A model generated the notes under the pieces. That model ran no database searches and was not told where the DNA came from. It saw only the letters and a list, made by a program, of their open reading frames with translations. A DNA stretch of 64,000 nucleotides. Origin: Lineus longissimus (taxonomy: Eukaryota; Nemertea; Pilidiophora; Heteronemertea; Lineidae). The translations under genes and the position numbers were made by a program. This document shows positions 53,170 through 62,544 of this stretch, one piece after another. Numbering within the stretch: the stretch's first letter is position 1; each line of letters starts with the position of its first letter. The DNA lies in contig NC_088311.1 in assembly GCF_910592395.1 (NCBI RefSeq), forward strand, positions 13,954,501 to 14,018,500, given 5' to 3'.

Positions 53170-54577
53170 TCAACCTCTATCAACGGCCCGGTCTTGTTTA
53201 CTACCATTAGCCAACATGATGCTGGTTGACCTGTAACCAAGAACTTTGGAATGTACTAATCCTACATTCACCAATGACAAATTACAACGAGTGTCAACCA
53301 AGAAAGTCACAGGTTCCCCGTTCAACTTTCCATTCACTTCAAACATCTCACAACCAACATAAACTGGCCAAGATGGACTCATACACAAGAAGCTTGTTTT
53401 CTTCTGAGCAGTACAATTTATTGCATAATGACCTTTCCCCCCGCAATCCCGACAAGTCAAATTGGAGGGCGCCGGTCTCCCTTTGAAGTAACCGTCGTTC
53501 GGCCTACCACTGTCAGAGCCCATGGATTTTCGGTCTGTCCCACCCCCAGGGTCGGATTTGTTTACAAGATAAGTTGTCACCGTCTTGTTGTCGGTTTTAT
53601 GGTCCGTTGTTCTGTTTTTGTCGTACCGTCCGTTGTCACGAGCAGGTCCTTTTTGGTACGTGTTTGGTAATACAAGTCAGCCAATTTGGTCAAGTTTTCA
53701 ACACTTTTGGGTTCGCAGTCACGTAACCAAACATTTAGCTCTGGAGGGGTATTGTTCAGCATTTGCTCCATAACAATACACTATCTTAGCTTGTCGAAAG
53801 TGTCAACTTTATAGTATTCCAGCCAACGTGCCAGAAAACTATCCAGTTTCACAGACCATTTACGGTACGTTTCGTCATACTTCTTGCATGTATTACGAAA
53901 CTTGTCACGGTAGTGCTCACCGTTCAATTCGTACCGTTCTACGATAGCTCGGCGAACGGCCTTGTATTCGCCGATTGAGTCGATATCTATCCGTGAATAT
54001 GCATCACGGGTACATCCCGTCAACAAAGCAGCTAACCGCGGTGCCCACAAATCTTCGGGCCAGTTATTTGCTTTTGCAAGGCGCTCAAACGTCGAAAGAT
54101 AACTTTCAACGTTGTCGCCTTCTTTAAACTTGGGGGTATTGGTCCCCGCTTGTTGTCTCGTGTCGGTTCAACAACGGTCCCGTGACCTGTCACAGAAGCT
54201 TCAATGTCAAACTTCTTCAATTCTAGTTCGTGTGCCCGTTGACGGTCACCGCGCATTTCGCAGTCGCGATCAAGATGGTCACGACGTTTGCGTTCGATAC
54301 GATCAAAGTCAGCTTTTTTAGCTGGAACTTAAGGCGCAATTTTTCCATTTCTAATTTCAACAGCGCGTCAGCAGAGAGTCGTTGCCCAACGTTGGACTCT
54401 CCTGCCTTAGCCATGACCGGTTTACCTTGCGAGTTTTCTTCTTGCTCAATTAGTTGCTCGAGGGTGGTTAACATTTCAGTTCGTTCCATACCTTCTGGGT
54501 TAATTGACCGTTGTGCTAAAAGGACTTTAAGTCTTTCTGTAGAGTTTTTCTTCAAAGATTCTGCCATATTATTGTAA
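53170..54577 (-). pseudogene. Gmr1-like relic: gag and protease
   Basis: Minus strand: MAESLKKNSTERLKVLLAQR start at 54567, coiled-coil-like gag with LSADALLKLEMEKLRL, a SCAN-like helical block (TRDAYSRIDIDSIGEYKAVR, ERYELNGEHYRDKF), WLRDCEPKSVENLTKLADLY, the CCHC knuckle CRDCGGKGHYAINC (about 53455) and protease TFLVDTRCNLSLV near 53295. The usual catalytic DTG reads DTR, so the protease is dead. The reading is broken into four or more frames. Confidence 0.85.
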
Positions 54578-54650
54578 TTATATAGATGGGCGTTAAGAGA
54601 AAAAAAAAATGTCGTTCAATCTTCACACACTTCAGTGAATCTTTGGCATA

Positions 54651-54870
54651 CCCTACTTCTGGTACCATGTTGCGAACTCCCCTGTAAATATGCTCTCAAT
54701 CACCTTCTGCTTTCTCGGCGTCACTCTCAAGTCTTCCTTCCCTAAGCTCCCTGCGCGCGCGGTATTTTAAGTTTCATAACACACCAAAGTTCATGTAAAA
54801 CAAAGTTCGCGTAATCTCTACGGCCAACCAAAGTCAATACAGTCAATAGTCAATAGAGCGAGTAGTTTGG
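54651..54870 (-). repeat. Gmr1-like relic: primer site and 5' LTR portion
   Basis: On the minus strand an LTR-like end GGGGAGTTCGCAACA (to 54668) is followed by TGGTACCAGAAGTAGGG (54667-54651), close to a tRNA-Leu-type primer site. The start of the LTR is not resolved; homology with the flanking inverted repeat ends near 54880. Confidence 0.6.
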
Positions 54871-54879
54871 ACTATAACA

Positions 54880-55350
54880 AAGTCTGACCGGGACAATTTT
54901 TTTGGATAGAATAGAGGGTCCCTAGATACATGTCCTCACAAGTTTAGAGCCTTCTAGCTTAAATGTGAAACAAAAATGTGAAACAAAATGTGCCACCTGT
55001 CGGTGATTTCGTGAACTTCGACCTCTGTGACCTTGAAAAGTAGGTCAAATCAAAAACCCGGGTGATATGTCATTAGACCTTATTAGATATACCGAACGGA
55101 AACCATAAAAATTTTGAACAACCATTAGGTTCAAAAAGGCAAAGGCAAAAAGGCCTGGAGGCAATAAAGTAGGTCATATCGCGAAAAAGACAAATATGTC
55201 CTCGCATATTGCCCAAAGCTACCACCACACCAAGTTTTAGCCATCTAGCCCTAACGGTCACGAAATGTGCTCCGCTAACGAACGATAACGTCCGCCGACG
55301 GACGACGGACGCCATGGTATCGTATAAGCTCCCCAGAGGTGAGCTAAAAA
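54880..55350 (+). repeat. Right copy of the inverted interspersed repeat
   Basis: Mirror of 49887-50310, ending ACGGACGACGGACGCCATGG and GTATCGTATAAGCTCCCCAG, GGTGAGCTAAAAA. Contains the AGGTCA core near 55020-55050. Confidence 0.85.
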
Positions 55351-55795
55351 GGAAGTTGTGTGCCAAACTATAGATTCTTAGTAGGAAAAAAACCATGAGG
55401 TTTTGGCCTCACCACACATTTCAAACGCATGTTCAAGTCGTGGAATTGAATGAATGGATGCTATGCCTTACCTCAAACAGACCAGTGGAATAGATGTACA
55501 ATATGTTTCTTGTTAGGGTTGGATTCCGTTATCTTTTGATTAGAGTTTCTCTTGGATTCACCACTTGTGTTTAGGTAATAATGCCTTTAAATCTATACTC
55601 GGTTCTGTTTTTTCCAATAGTTAAGCTGCTGTTACAAATGGTTAATAATACCAGTGTCTTTCAAATAAAGAGTCCGGTCACGGCAAGTTTCCTTTGATCT
55701 CACATCTCTCTCGGGCAATTAAATCGACGGAAACCAAGTAGCAGACGCCCGCCCGCCGCCCGCCCGCCCGGACGGACGGCGCACGTGACGACAAC
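55351..55795. other. No gene recognised
   Basis: Unique DNA ending in a CCCG-rich run (55746-55780) that belongs to the hairpin-terminated element behind it. Confidence 0.4.
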
Positions 55796-55825
55796 ACCCC
55801 TCTAGCCCATTTGGGCTGAGGGGTT
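55796..55825 (+). terminator. Helentron-like 3' hairpin
   Basis: ACCCCTC-T-AGCCC pairs with GGGCT-GAGGGGT around ATTT, the same structure as 15942-15972. 'Terminator' denotes the element's 3' end signal. Confidence 0.75.
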
Positions 55826-55829
55826 AAAA

Positions 55830-56790
55830 TGTATTTGATCGGACGAACGTTTCTCCTCGAAATTGACGGAAACCGATTTCAAGCACGCCGCCCTAGTGGC
55901 CATATTGATAATTGGAACAAGCCCATTTTCGAAAGGTACCTCGCTCTAGTCACCCTTAATGTACATACAAAAAATGAATTTAATCGGACGAACGGTTCTC
56001 CTTGAAATTGACGGAAACCGATTTCAAGCACGCCGCCTTGGTGACCATATTGAGAATCAGAACGAGCCGGTTTTCGAAAGGAACCTTCCTCTAGTCACCC
56101 CCAACGTACATACCAAAAATGAATTTGATCGGACTAACGGTTCTCCTGGAAATTGACGGAAACCAATTTCAAACACGCTGCCCTGGTGGCCATATTGATA
56201 ATCAGAACAAGTCGGTTTTCGAAAGGAACCTTTCTCTAGTCACCCCCAACATACATACCAAAAATAGCATCGCAAAGCGAGGATAACCCCTCAGCCTATT
56301 AAGGTTGAAGGTGAGATAATGGTGAAGTTGGCTTAGTGGAGTGGCTAGTTTGCATATGGAAATTAAAATTGTGGAAACCTATTTTGAGGATGTGAGCGTG
56401 GCGGCCGTATTGAATTTCGAATCGCGCTGATTTTCGAAAGGAACCTTCCCCTTACAAAACTGCATTAGGCCTACACTCACTAAAAATTGATTCCATCCTC
56501 CAAGCTGTTCTCCTCGAAATTGACGGAAACCGATTTCAAGCACGTTGCCCTGGTGACCATATTGAGAATCAGAACGAGCCAGTTTTCGAAAGGAACCTTC
56601 CTCTAGTCACCCCCAACGTACATACCAAAAATGAATTTGATCGGACCAACGGTTCTCCTCGAAATTGACGGAAACCGATTTCAAGCACGTTGCCCTGGTG
56701 ACCATATTGAGATTCAGAACGAGCCGGTTTTCGAAAGGAACCTTCCTCTAGTCACCCCCAACGTACATACCAAAAATGAATTTGATTGAA
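55830..56790 (+). repeat. Tandem 165-bp repeats, pearl/HINE-like
   Basis: About five units with CATACCAAAAATGAATTTGA, TTCTCCTCGAAATTGACGG, CATATTGA-AATCAGAAC and TTCGAAAGGAACCTTCCTC blocks. At 56267 a unit is interrupted by a Helentron-like 5' end (TAGCATCGCAAAGCGAGGAT, then ACCCCTCAGCC), which carries the empty site for the MITE at 13155. Bivalve pearl elements and insect DINE/HINE elements have this same layout. Confidence 0.85.
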
Positions 56791-56799
56791 CACAATTAA

Positions 56800-58088
56800 A
56801 TATGCATGCATGCATTCTCATCTATTCGCAATTTGTTATAAAAAATCCATAACTAGGTTGTAATCAATGGCAACATATACTGTAAATTGTTTCTTATGAG
56901 GTGACTCAAAGATTGATGTACACATCATAAATGTTTGTAAGGTTTATGTCAAATTGCCTGTTCAACTTCTTGGAACTGTAAACATCACACCACGTATTTA
57001 ATAACGCGCGTCTTCCGAAACGGGCCGCGGCTTTGATGCTGAAGCCATACGTTCCCTAGTTGCCTGACTCTTTATTTGAAAGACTCTGATAATACGATAT
57101 TATACACAACTCTGACTTGCCCTGTAAACGGCTATCTGAAGTGATCCACAGTAGCGATAATATTCAAGCATATTATCTCTGCAAGTATGGACCCCATCGC
57201 ACGTGTATTGCATTTATAATGTACACAAATATACGCAGCAAAAATGATCGAACAAAATGCTGAACATGTGGCGAATTACTAAAGATCTTCTAGTCTGCTG
57301 TAATGTAACCCTGTTTAATATATTTCTAAACTTGATATTCATTACCATTTTGAGCCGATTAAAACAGTTCAAGGGCCAGACTCACCTAGCTTCAAATTAT
57401 CGTCTACATGAACAAACCTGATCACACAGCAATTATTCTATACGCTACCAAAATAGTGCGCATAAAAATCATTTTGTTTTAGGGGGAATTTTTTCAGACA
57501 AAGACTTGAAATGCAATATTACTACCTTTTTTGAATTTTTGGAATAAAAACCCACCAAGAGTCGTGTAGTTTCGTGGATATGGTATTTCATCACATTGAG
57601 ATTTCAAGCTGGGACGGAACGACGTCGATATAAATATTTCCGGTCCTGCGCAAGGAGGTCGGATATTCCCTGCAAATGTTCTCGATATTCCCCATTCTCC
57701 AAAGCAGCGATAATATTCAAGCATATTATCTCTAACAGTTTTGACTTCCATTGCAGGTGTATTGCATGTTTGATGTACACAATATTCCCCAAAATGTGTT
57801 AATTATGCTAATTGGAAATTTTTTTTTGAGTGTCCATCTTTGTAACCAATAAGGAAAATTGAGAATATACAGATTGGCATAGTTTTCCCCTTTTACTAAG
57901 ATCTAAGTTGCAAGGATGAAGATGAGTCGGGTATCATTTCGTTCATACTGGTCTTGCCTCCAATAGCAACTCTTGCAAACGGGCAGGAGGGTAATTGGAA
58001 CTGAGCACCATGCGATAATTGCTGAATATTCTTCTCTGATATATACTTGATTTAAAGCATAATGTCTTAATTAACCATTTTTTTACAG
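56800..58088. other. Intron 3 tail, with a direct repeat
   Basis: GCGATAATATTCAAGCATAT with TATCTCT occurs at about 57153 and 57709, each followed by a CATTGCA/GTGTATTGCA word: two copies of one repeat 556 bp apart. No gene. Confidence 0.6.
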
Positions 58089-58147
58089 AGGCGAGTAAAA
58101 TTGACCAACTTAAGATGCTCAAGGAACTTGGTATCATCGGAAAGTGA
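58089..58147 (+). CDS. Cysteine-rich secreted protein gene, terminal exon 4
   Basis: Behind ATTTTTTTACAG the exon enters in phase 1 and encodes ASKIDQLKMLKELGIIGK with TGA at 58145-58147. The helix is Cys-free. AATAAATAAATA at 58243-58254 gives poly(A) signals about 100 nt downstream, supporting a terminal exon. The stop overlaps a donor-like GTGAGT, so a longer isoform is conceivable but no further exon was seen. Confidence 0.65.
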
Positions 58148-58242
58148 GTGTGGTGTCGTGAAATCACGTTCTGTCCCCAAGCTAATACCGTACTCACAGC
58201 TCATGTCATTTTCTAACTGACGCTTATACCGGCACATGGCTC

Positions 58243-58254
58243 AATAAATAAATA
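58243..58254 (+). promoter_or_regulatory. Polyadenylation signals of the secreted-protein gene
   Basis: Overlapping AATAAA hexamers at 58243 and 58247 in a short 3' UTR. Confidence 0.6.
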
Positions 58255-58316
58255 CACTTCAAAAATCAAACACGTGTTGATGTTTTGTCGACCTGTCGTT
58301 TGTTAAGGGGTCGTTC

Positions 58317-58684
58317 ATTAAAGTGCGTATTCAATACAAGGGTAAGGGAATTTCGTTTTAGGCCCATCTCAGGCCGGGAGGGGCGAACATGATGGTACGT
58401 GATTTTTTGTATTCGCAAATGTCAAAACCTACGACAATCAAGTGTGAACAATGAGGCGTACATGCTTAAAATATAGATTTCAAACTAAATTAACTAAATC
58501 TAGTGCAAAAACAGGTTTAATTGTGTTTTAGTATGGATGACATCTTTACGATGTTATCGTCCACATGCATCCCTGACTAATGAGTTTTGCGTACAGTATA
58601 TGGAGGAGGGGTTATGGGTGCATGCACACAGGGGTAGGTGGTCACCAGGAAATCGTGCTTACAAGCTACTAAATGAAAGGCCCC
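58317..58684. mobile_element. Harbinger-type MITE, 368 bp
   Basis: Ends GGGGTCGTTCATTAAAGTG and CTACTAAATGAAAGGCCCC are inverted and related to the MITE at 13155-13336. TAA flanks both sides (58314-58316 and 58685-58687). Confidence 0.7.
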
Positions 58685-58687
58685 TAA

Positions 58688-59586
58688 GGTAACTTCCAAT
58701 CAACGTGTACGAAATGCAATTGTTAAAATGCTTAAAAATGCTTTAAAGCTTTCGAATAGCACTGAGAGAAGTAAAGGGGCCGCGAAGCTGCATGTTTGTA
58801 GAAAATTGTAGTATTTACGTCTCATTTTCAACACGGTTGACTACTTTATCCATCACTTGAAAACAACTGGCCTTATCCCACGCAAAATGCGATTGTCTCC
58901 GCTTTCTAAAGACAAGAAGCGAACCTAGTTCGAAAATCAGCTGTGATTCTGATAAGATTCTTATTCAAGAGTTTAATCAGTTTTATTTACAAAAAGAGTC
59001 TACATTCACTACAAGATTCTTGTAAGATTCTTAATTAAGATCGTACCTGATTAAGTATCTTGACAATGTAAGAAAAAGAATCATGTATATTTCATTTCAA
59101 CCTGTTGGCCGATTTGTAATCCTTCTAATTCAAGTTGAAGGCCAAAGGATTAGCTAAACCCCGCAACCATTGAGACATTTGTAACAGTCTATCATTTGGA
59201 CTAGCATTTAAAGCCGATGCCTTGCGGCCACGTTGGATAGCACAAACGACCGGTTAGCCATGTTTCAAACACCCTCAGGTATGGTAAACTCCCAGCAGGC
59301 GTTACCGTATTCACCAACAGAGCACTGGATGTGGAGCGTAGATACATTGTATTACTATAAGTGGCAATTGCGACCTCGCGGGATCATTGTTTGTAGCTTA
59401 GCTAGAAATGGATTCCAAGATGGCCGCGTGCCAAATAAAAAAGAGAAGCTTTGCTCGATTCATCTGATTGTTACTTCATATAATGAGTGTGATTAAGAGT
59501 TGGAAGTTGTTACAGAGATTAAATCTTACAAGTTGCGAGAGCCACAACCCAGTAGACAACAAGTAACTGCAGTCCTTTGGGTATCC
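58688..59586. other. No gene recognised
   Basis: The 87-codon frame at 59233-59496 has no recognisable domain. Confidence 0.35.
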
Positions 59587-59672
59587 AGTCAGAACGGCCC
59601 CTGGTCAAAACGGCCCCGCTTTAAATAGAGTCAAAACGGCCCCGAGTCAAAACGGCCCCGGGTCAAAACGGC
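59587..59672 (+). repeat. GTCAAAACGGCCCC minisatellite
   Basis: Five copies of GTCAAAACGGCCCC (first as GTCAGAACGGCCCC) with 1-13 bases between them. Confidence 0.85.
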
Positions 59673-60056
59673 CCTTGGGAGTTTAGTGGTAGTAACCTAT
59701 CTGAACTAGATAACTTTTTTTACTGCGTACGTGTAACCAGTGGTAACGAGATAAGAAAGCAGATGTTATGCACTTTGTTGCGTTATCTGGTTTTTGGCCT
59801 GTTCGCCCATATTATTGTTATTATTATTAATCTTCTCTACATTATTCTCTATATGTAGGGCTAATGTAGGTCTACACCATCGAACTTTATTCAGGTCCGT
59901 GATCACACAGAAAAATATAAGATCATTAATTAAGCAAGGGGAATTAATCAAGGCTACTTTTCGTGATATTTGCTGAGGTTCCTTTTACCTTTAACTTCTA
60001 GACATCTATTTTGTTCAATAATTTTACATCTGACCAAATACATATAGAGTGGAGAG

Positions 60057-60370
60057 GGGTCGCACTGTCTCTTTAATCTTGTGACTGAGCTCATTGTGAA
60101 CAGTGATCACATGCCAAAGGTGATGCGAATTCACTGTCTCTTTGATATTGCGGCTAATTAGAGCTAATTGCGAACACTAATCACATGCCAAAGGTGATGC
60201 GAATTCACTGTCTCTTTGATATTGCGGCTAATTAGAGCTAATTGCGAACACTAATCACATGCCAAAGGTGATGCGAATTCACTGTCTCTTTGATCTTGCG
60301 GCTAATTAGAGCTGATTGCGAACACTAATCACATGCCAAAGGTGATGCGAATTCACTGTCTCTTTGATAT
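60057..60370 (+). repeat. 74-bp tandem repeat, about four copies
   Basis: CATGCCAAAGGTGATGCGAA and TTCACTGTCTCTTTGAT recur with exact 74-bp spacing (ATGCC at 60111, 60185, 60259, 60333). Ends about 90 bp before a TATA box. Confidence 0.92.
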
Positions 60371-60461
60371 TTCGATTAACAATAAAGGAACGATTACTAA
60401 TTACAGACGGAACCTAATTCAAGAATGAGTACTGTTCATTTTATCATCTCGTCACGATGAC

Positions 60462-60499
60462 TATATAAACCCCCAGAATTCTCAAGATCTTCATCAGTT
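60462..60499 (+). promoter_or_regulatory. Core promoter: TATA box and initiator
   Basis: TATATAAA at 60462-60469 and TCAGTT initiator at 60494-60499; the initiator A lies 34 bp from the first T of the TATA box. The ATG of the PHD-like ORF follows 60 bp later. Confidence 0.65.
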
Positions 60500-60555
60500 T
60501 ATTCCAAGACTTCATTGCTGCTACAACTCGACGCTACTTTCATCAACACCTTACT

Positions 60556-60774
60556 ATGACAGAAGAGGATCCCTGCATCTCCTGCCGCAAGCAAGTGAAG
60601 AGACGACAACATGGCCTCCAGTGCGAAGGATGTGACCAGTGGCAACACCGAATCTGCAACACAAGTATCAGCCAGAAAGAGTACCGTGCCGCTGTCAAGA
60701 ATGAGAAGACATACAGACGAGAACAGCGCCATTGGAAGCCACGTGGTCCTGGCAGATGCTCCAATTACAGATGA
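60556..60774 (+). CDS. Truncated PHD-finger-like protein
   Basis: 72 residues. MTEEDPCISCRKQVKRRQHG continues LQCEGCDQWQHRICNTSISQ, giving C-x2-C-x(10)-C-x2-C-x2-W-x-H-x2-C, the first six ligands of a PHD finger. The final Cys pair is absent: the frame ends RREQRHWKPRGPGRCSNYR. This N-terminal finger resembles ones that open some transposon-encoded proteins. A TATA/initiator promoter lies directly upstream, and four 74-bp repeats stand before it. Likely a truncated element or a small derived gene. Confidence 0.55.
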   Translation: MTEEDPCISCRKQVKRRQHGLQCEGCDQWQHRICNTSISQKEYRAAVKNEKTYRREQRHWKPRGPGRCSNYR

Positions 60775-60820
60775 GCAATGGAGTGAACTGAATGCTATTT
60801 CTGGGCTTTTTTCCAACTGA

Positions 60821-61340
60821 AGGGATTGTACAAATGTTGCAGTAGTATTACATTCACGTGCCTATCTTTGACTTTAGCATAATCAGGCACCCAGCCCTCC
60901 CCCTTTGAAAAGGCTTTTTACAGTTACATATACAGTTAAAATACAGAGGCAAAAGTCTAAGGCAATTTGCCGTAGAGAAGGTAGAAAATGCCATAGTAGG
61001 GCCCAGTCCTCTCAGGTAATTTTTTACAAAAATGCCATAAAGTGCCTTTTCCGAAATTCGAGCTCTGATTTGAGTGAAAAAGAATGAAATACTAGAATCG
61101 ACTGGTTCTTCTGATGACCGCGCGGGTGAGCACGGGAACTGGATGGGAGGTGCTCGTTTGGTTCTATGAGTATGACTGTAGCTCAGCTCCTCTCTCTCGG
61201 TATCTGTGATGTGGTCACCAAAAACGTTCAAATGCAGCTGTAGATTATTCCTGTAAAACATGATGAGAAATAGTTTAATTTTGATAGCCAAGTTTTATGA
61301 AACAGCCTGGGGCCATTGTGCACACTGTACACGAATAGTA
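60821..61340. other. No gene recognised
   Basis: The 145-codon minus frame at 60854-61291 shows no recognisable domain. Confidence 0.35.
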
Positions 61341-61344
61341 TATA

Positions 61345-62330
61345 GGTCAAACCAAAGTAGCTATGACAAGTGATGTATCCTTGCTTGGAGTACCTAACAT
61401 AAAAATATCATCAAAAATAAGTCACTAATAAGCGAGATAATGCACGTTTTATCATTTTTAGTTTCGAGAACACGATCGGACTGAAATTCGGTGTCAGAGG
61501 GAGTAGGGAGTCATGTGTATACTAAATTTCAAGTTAATAGCTTCTGCGGTTAAGAAACATGCCATAGTTACACCCAAATGGCCAATTTACGCCATTTAAC
61601 CTCTGTGACCTTGTAAATTAGGTCAAATCGAAAACTCGCGTGATATGTGATGTATCCTTGCTAGGAGAACCTACCATAAAAATGTTATCGAAATCAAGTC
61701 ACTCGCAGAGATATCACACTTTTTAGGTTTCCACTTCTGGCCCCCTGGTTGCCAAGTCAAGAATAAGATCGAACCGAAATTTGGTGTCAGAGGTCGCATA
61801 GGGAGACATGAATACCAAATTTGAATTTCATAGCTTTTGCGGTTAAGAAACGTACCATAGTTACACTCAAGCAGCCAATTTATGCCATATGACCTCTGTG
61901 ACTTTGAAAATAAGGTCAAATAAAAAATCTGTATGATATGTGATGTATCCTTGCTTAGAGTACCTAGCATAAAAATATCCTGGAAAACAAGTTACTAATA
62001 AAGCTAGATATTGCACTTTTTACCTTTTTTAGTTTTCCCCCTGGTGACAAAGTCCAGAATCAGATCAGACCGAAATTCGGTGTCAGAGGTTATATGACGT
62101 AGGGAATCATGTGTACCAAATTTCAAATTCATAGCTTTAGCGGTTAAGAAGTGAAGTCAAGTCAAGTCAAGTCAAGAATCAGATCGGACCGAAATTCATT
62201 GTCAGAGTTCACCTGAGGGGGTCATATGTACAAAGTTGCAAGTTCCTAGCTCTAGCGGCTAAGAAATGTGCCACTGTTTTTTGAAACAGGACACAGACGA
62301 AAACGATGACGACGACGACGGTGAGCCAAA
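61345..62330 (+). repeat. Three to four diverged ~290-bp repeats with AGGTCA core
   Basis: GTGATGTATCCTTGCT, ACCTAACATAAAAATATC and GACCGAAATTCGGTGTCAGA words recur near 61370, 61650 and 61940. The last unit ends in (GAC)n and GGTGAGCCAAAAATAC, a degenerate version of the hairpin end at 2539 and 12458. A GTCAA pentamer run (62156-62175) interrupts it. Confidence 0.8.
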
Positions 62331-62480
62331 AATACAAGACCAATAACAACTGTTAAGGCGCTAATGATTATTGATCAAGGTAAAGGTAGGAACTACTGAA
62401 GAAGTGCTTATGATCCAGAAGTATTAAGGTAGCAGGAAGGGTTGGGCGTTTGTGGTTTCTGAGTCTGAGGGGGTCGTTGT

Positions 62481-62544
62481 CTGTTGACTGTGCTTTAAGA
62501 GAGACTAGGCATGGCGCCAGTCTCTCTTAAAGCACAGTCAGCAG
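62481..62544. repeat. Long hairpin: 26-bp stem, 12-nt loop
   Basis: 62481-62506 and 62519-62544 are complementary in 25 of 26 positions, and the exception would be a G-U pair in RNA. The loop is AGGCATGGCGCC. The size resembles a miRNA precursor, but the pairing is more perfect than is usual for one, so a small foldback MITE is equally likely. Confidence 0.75.
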
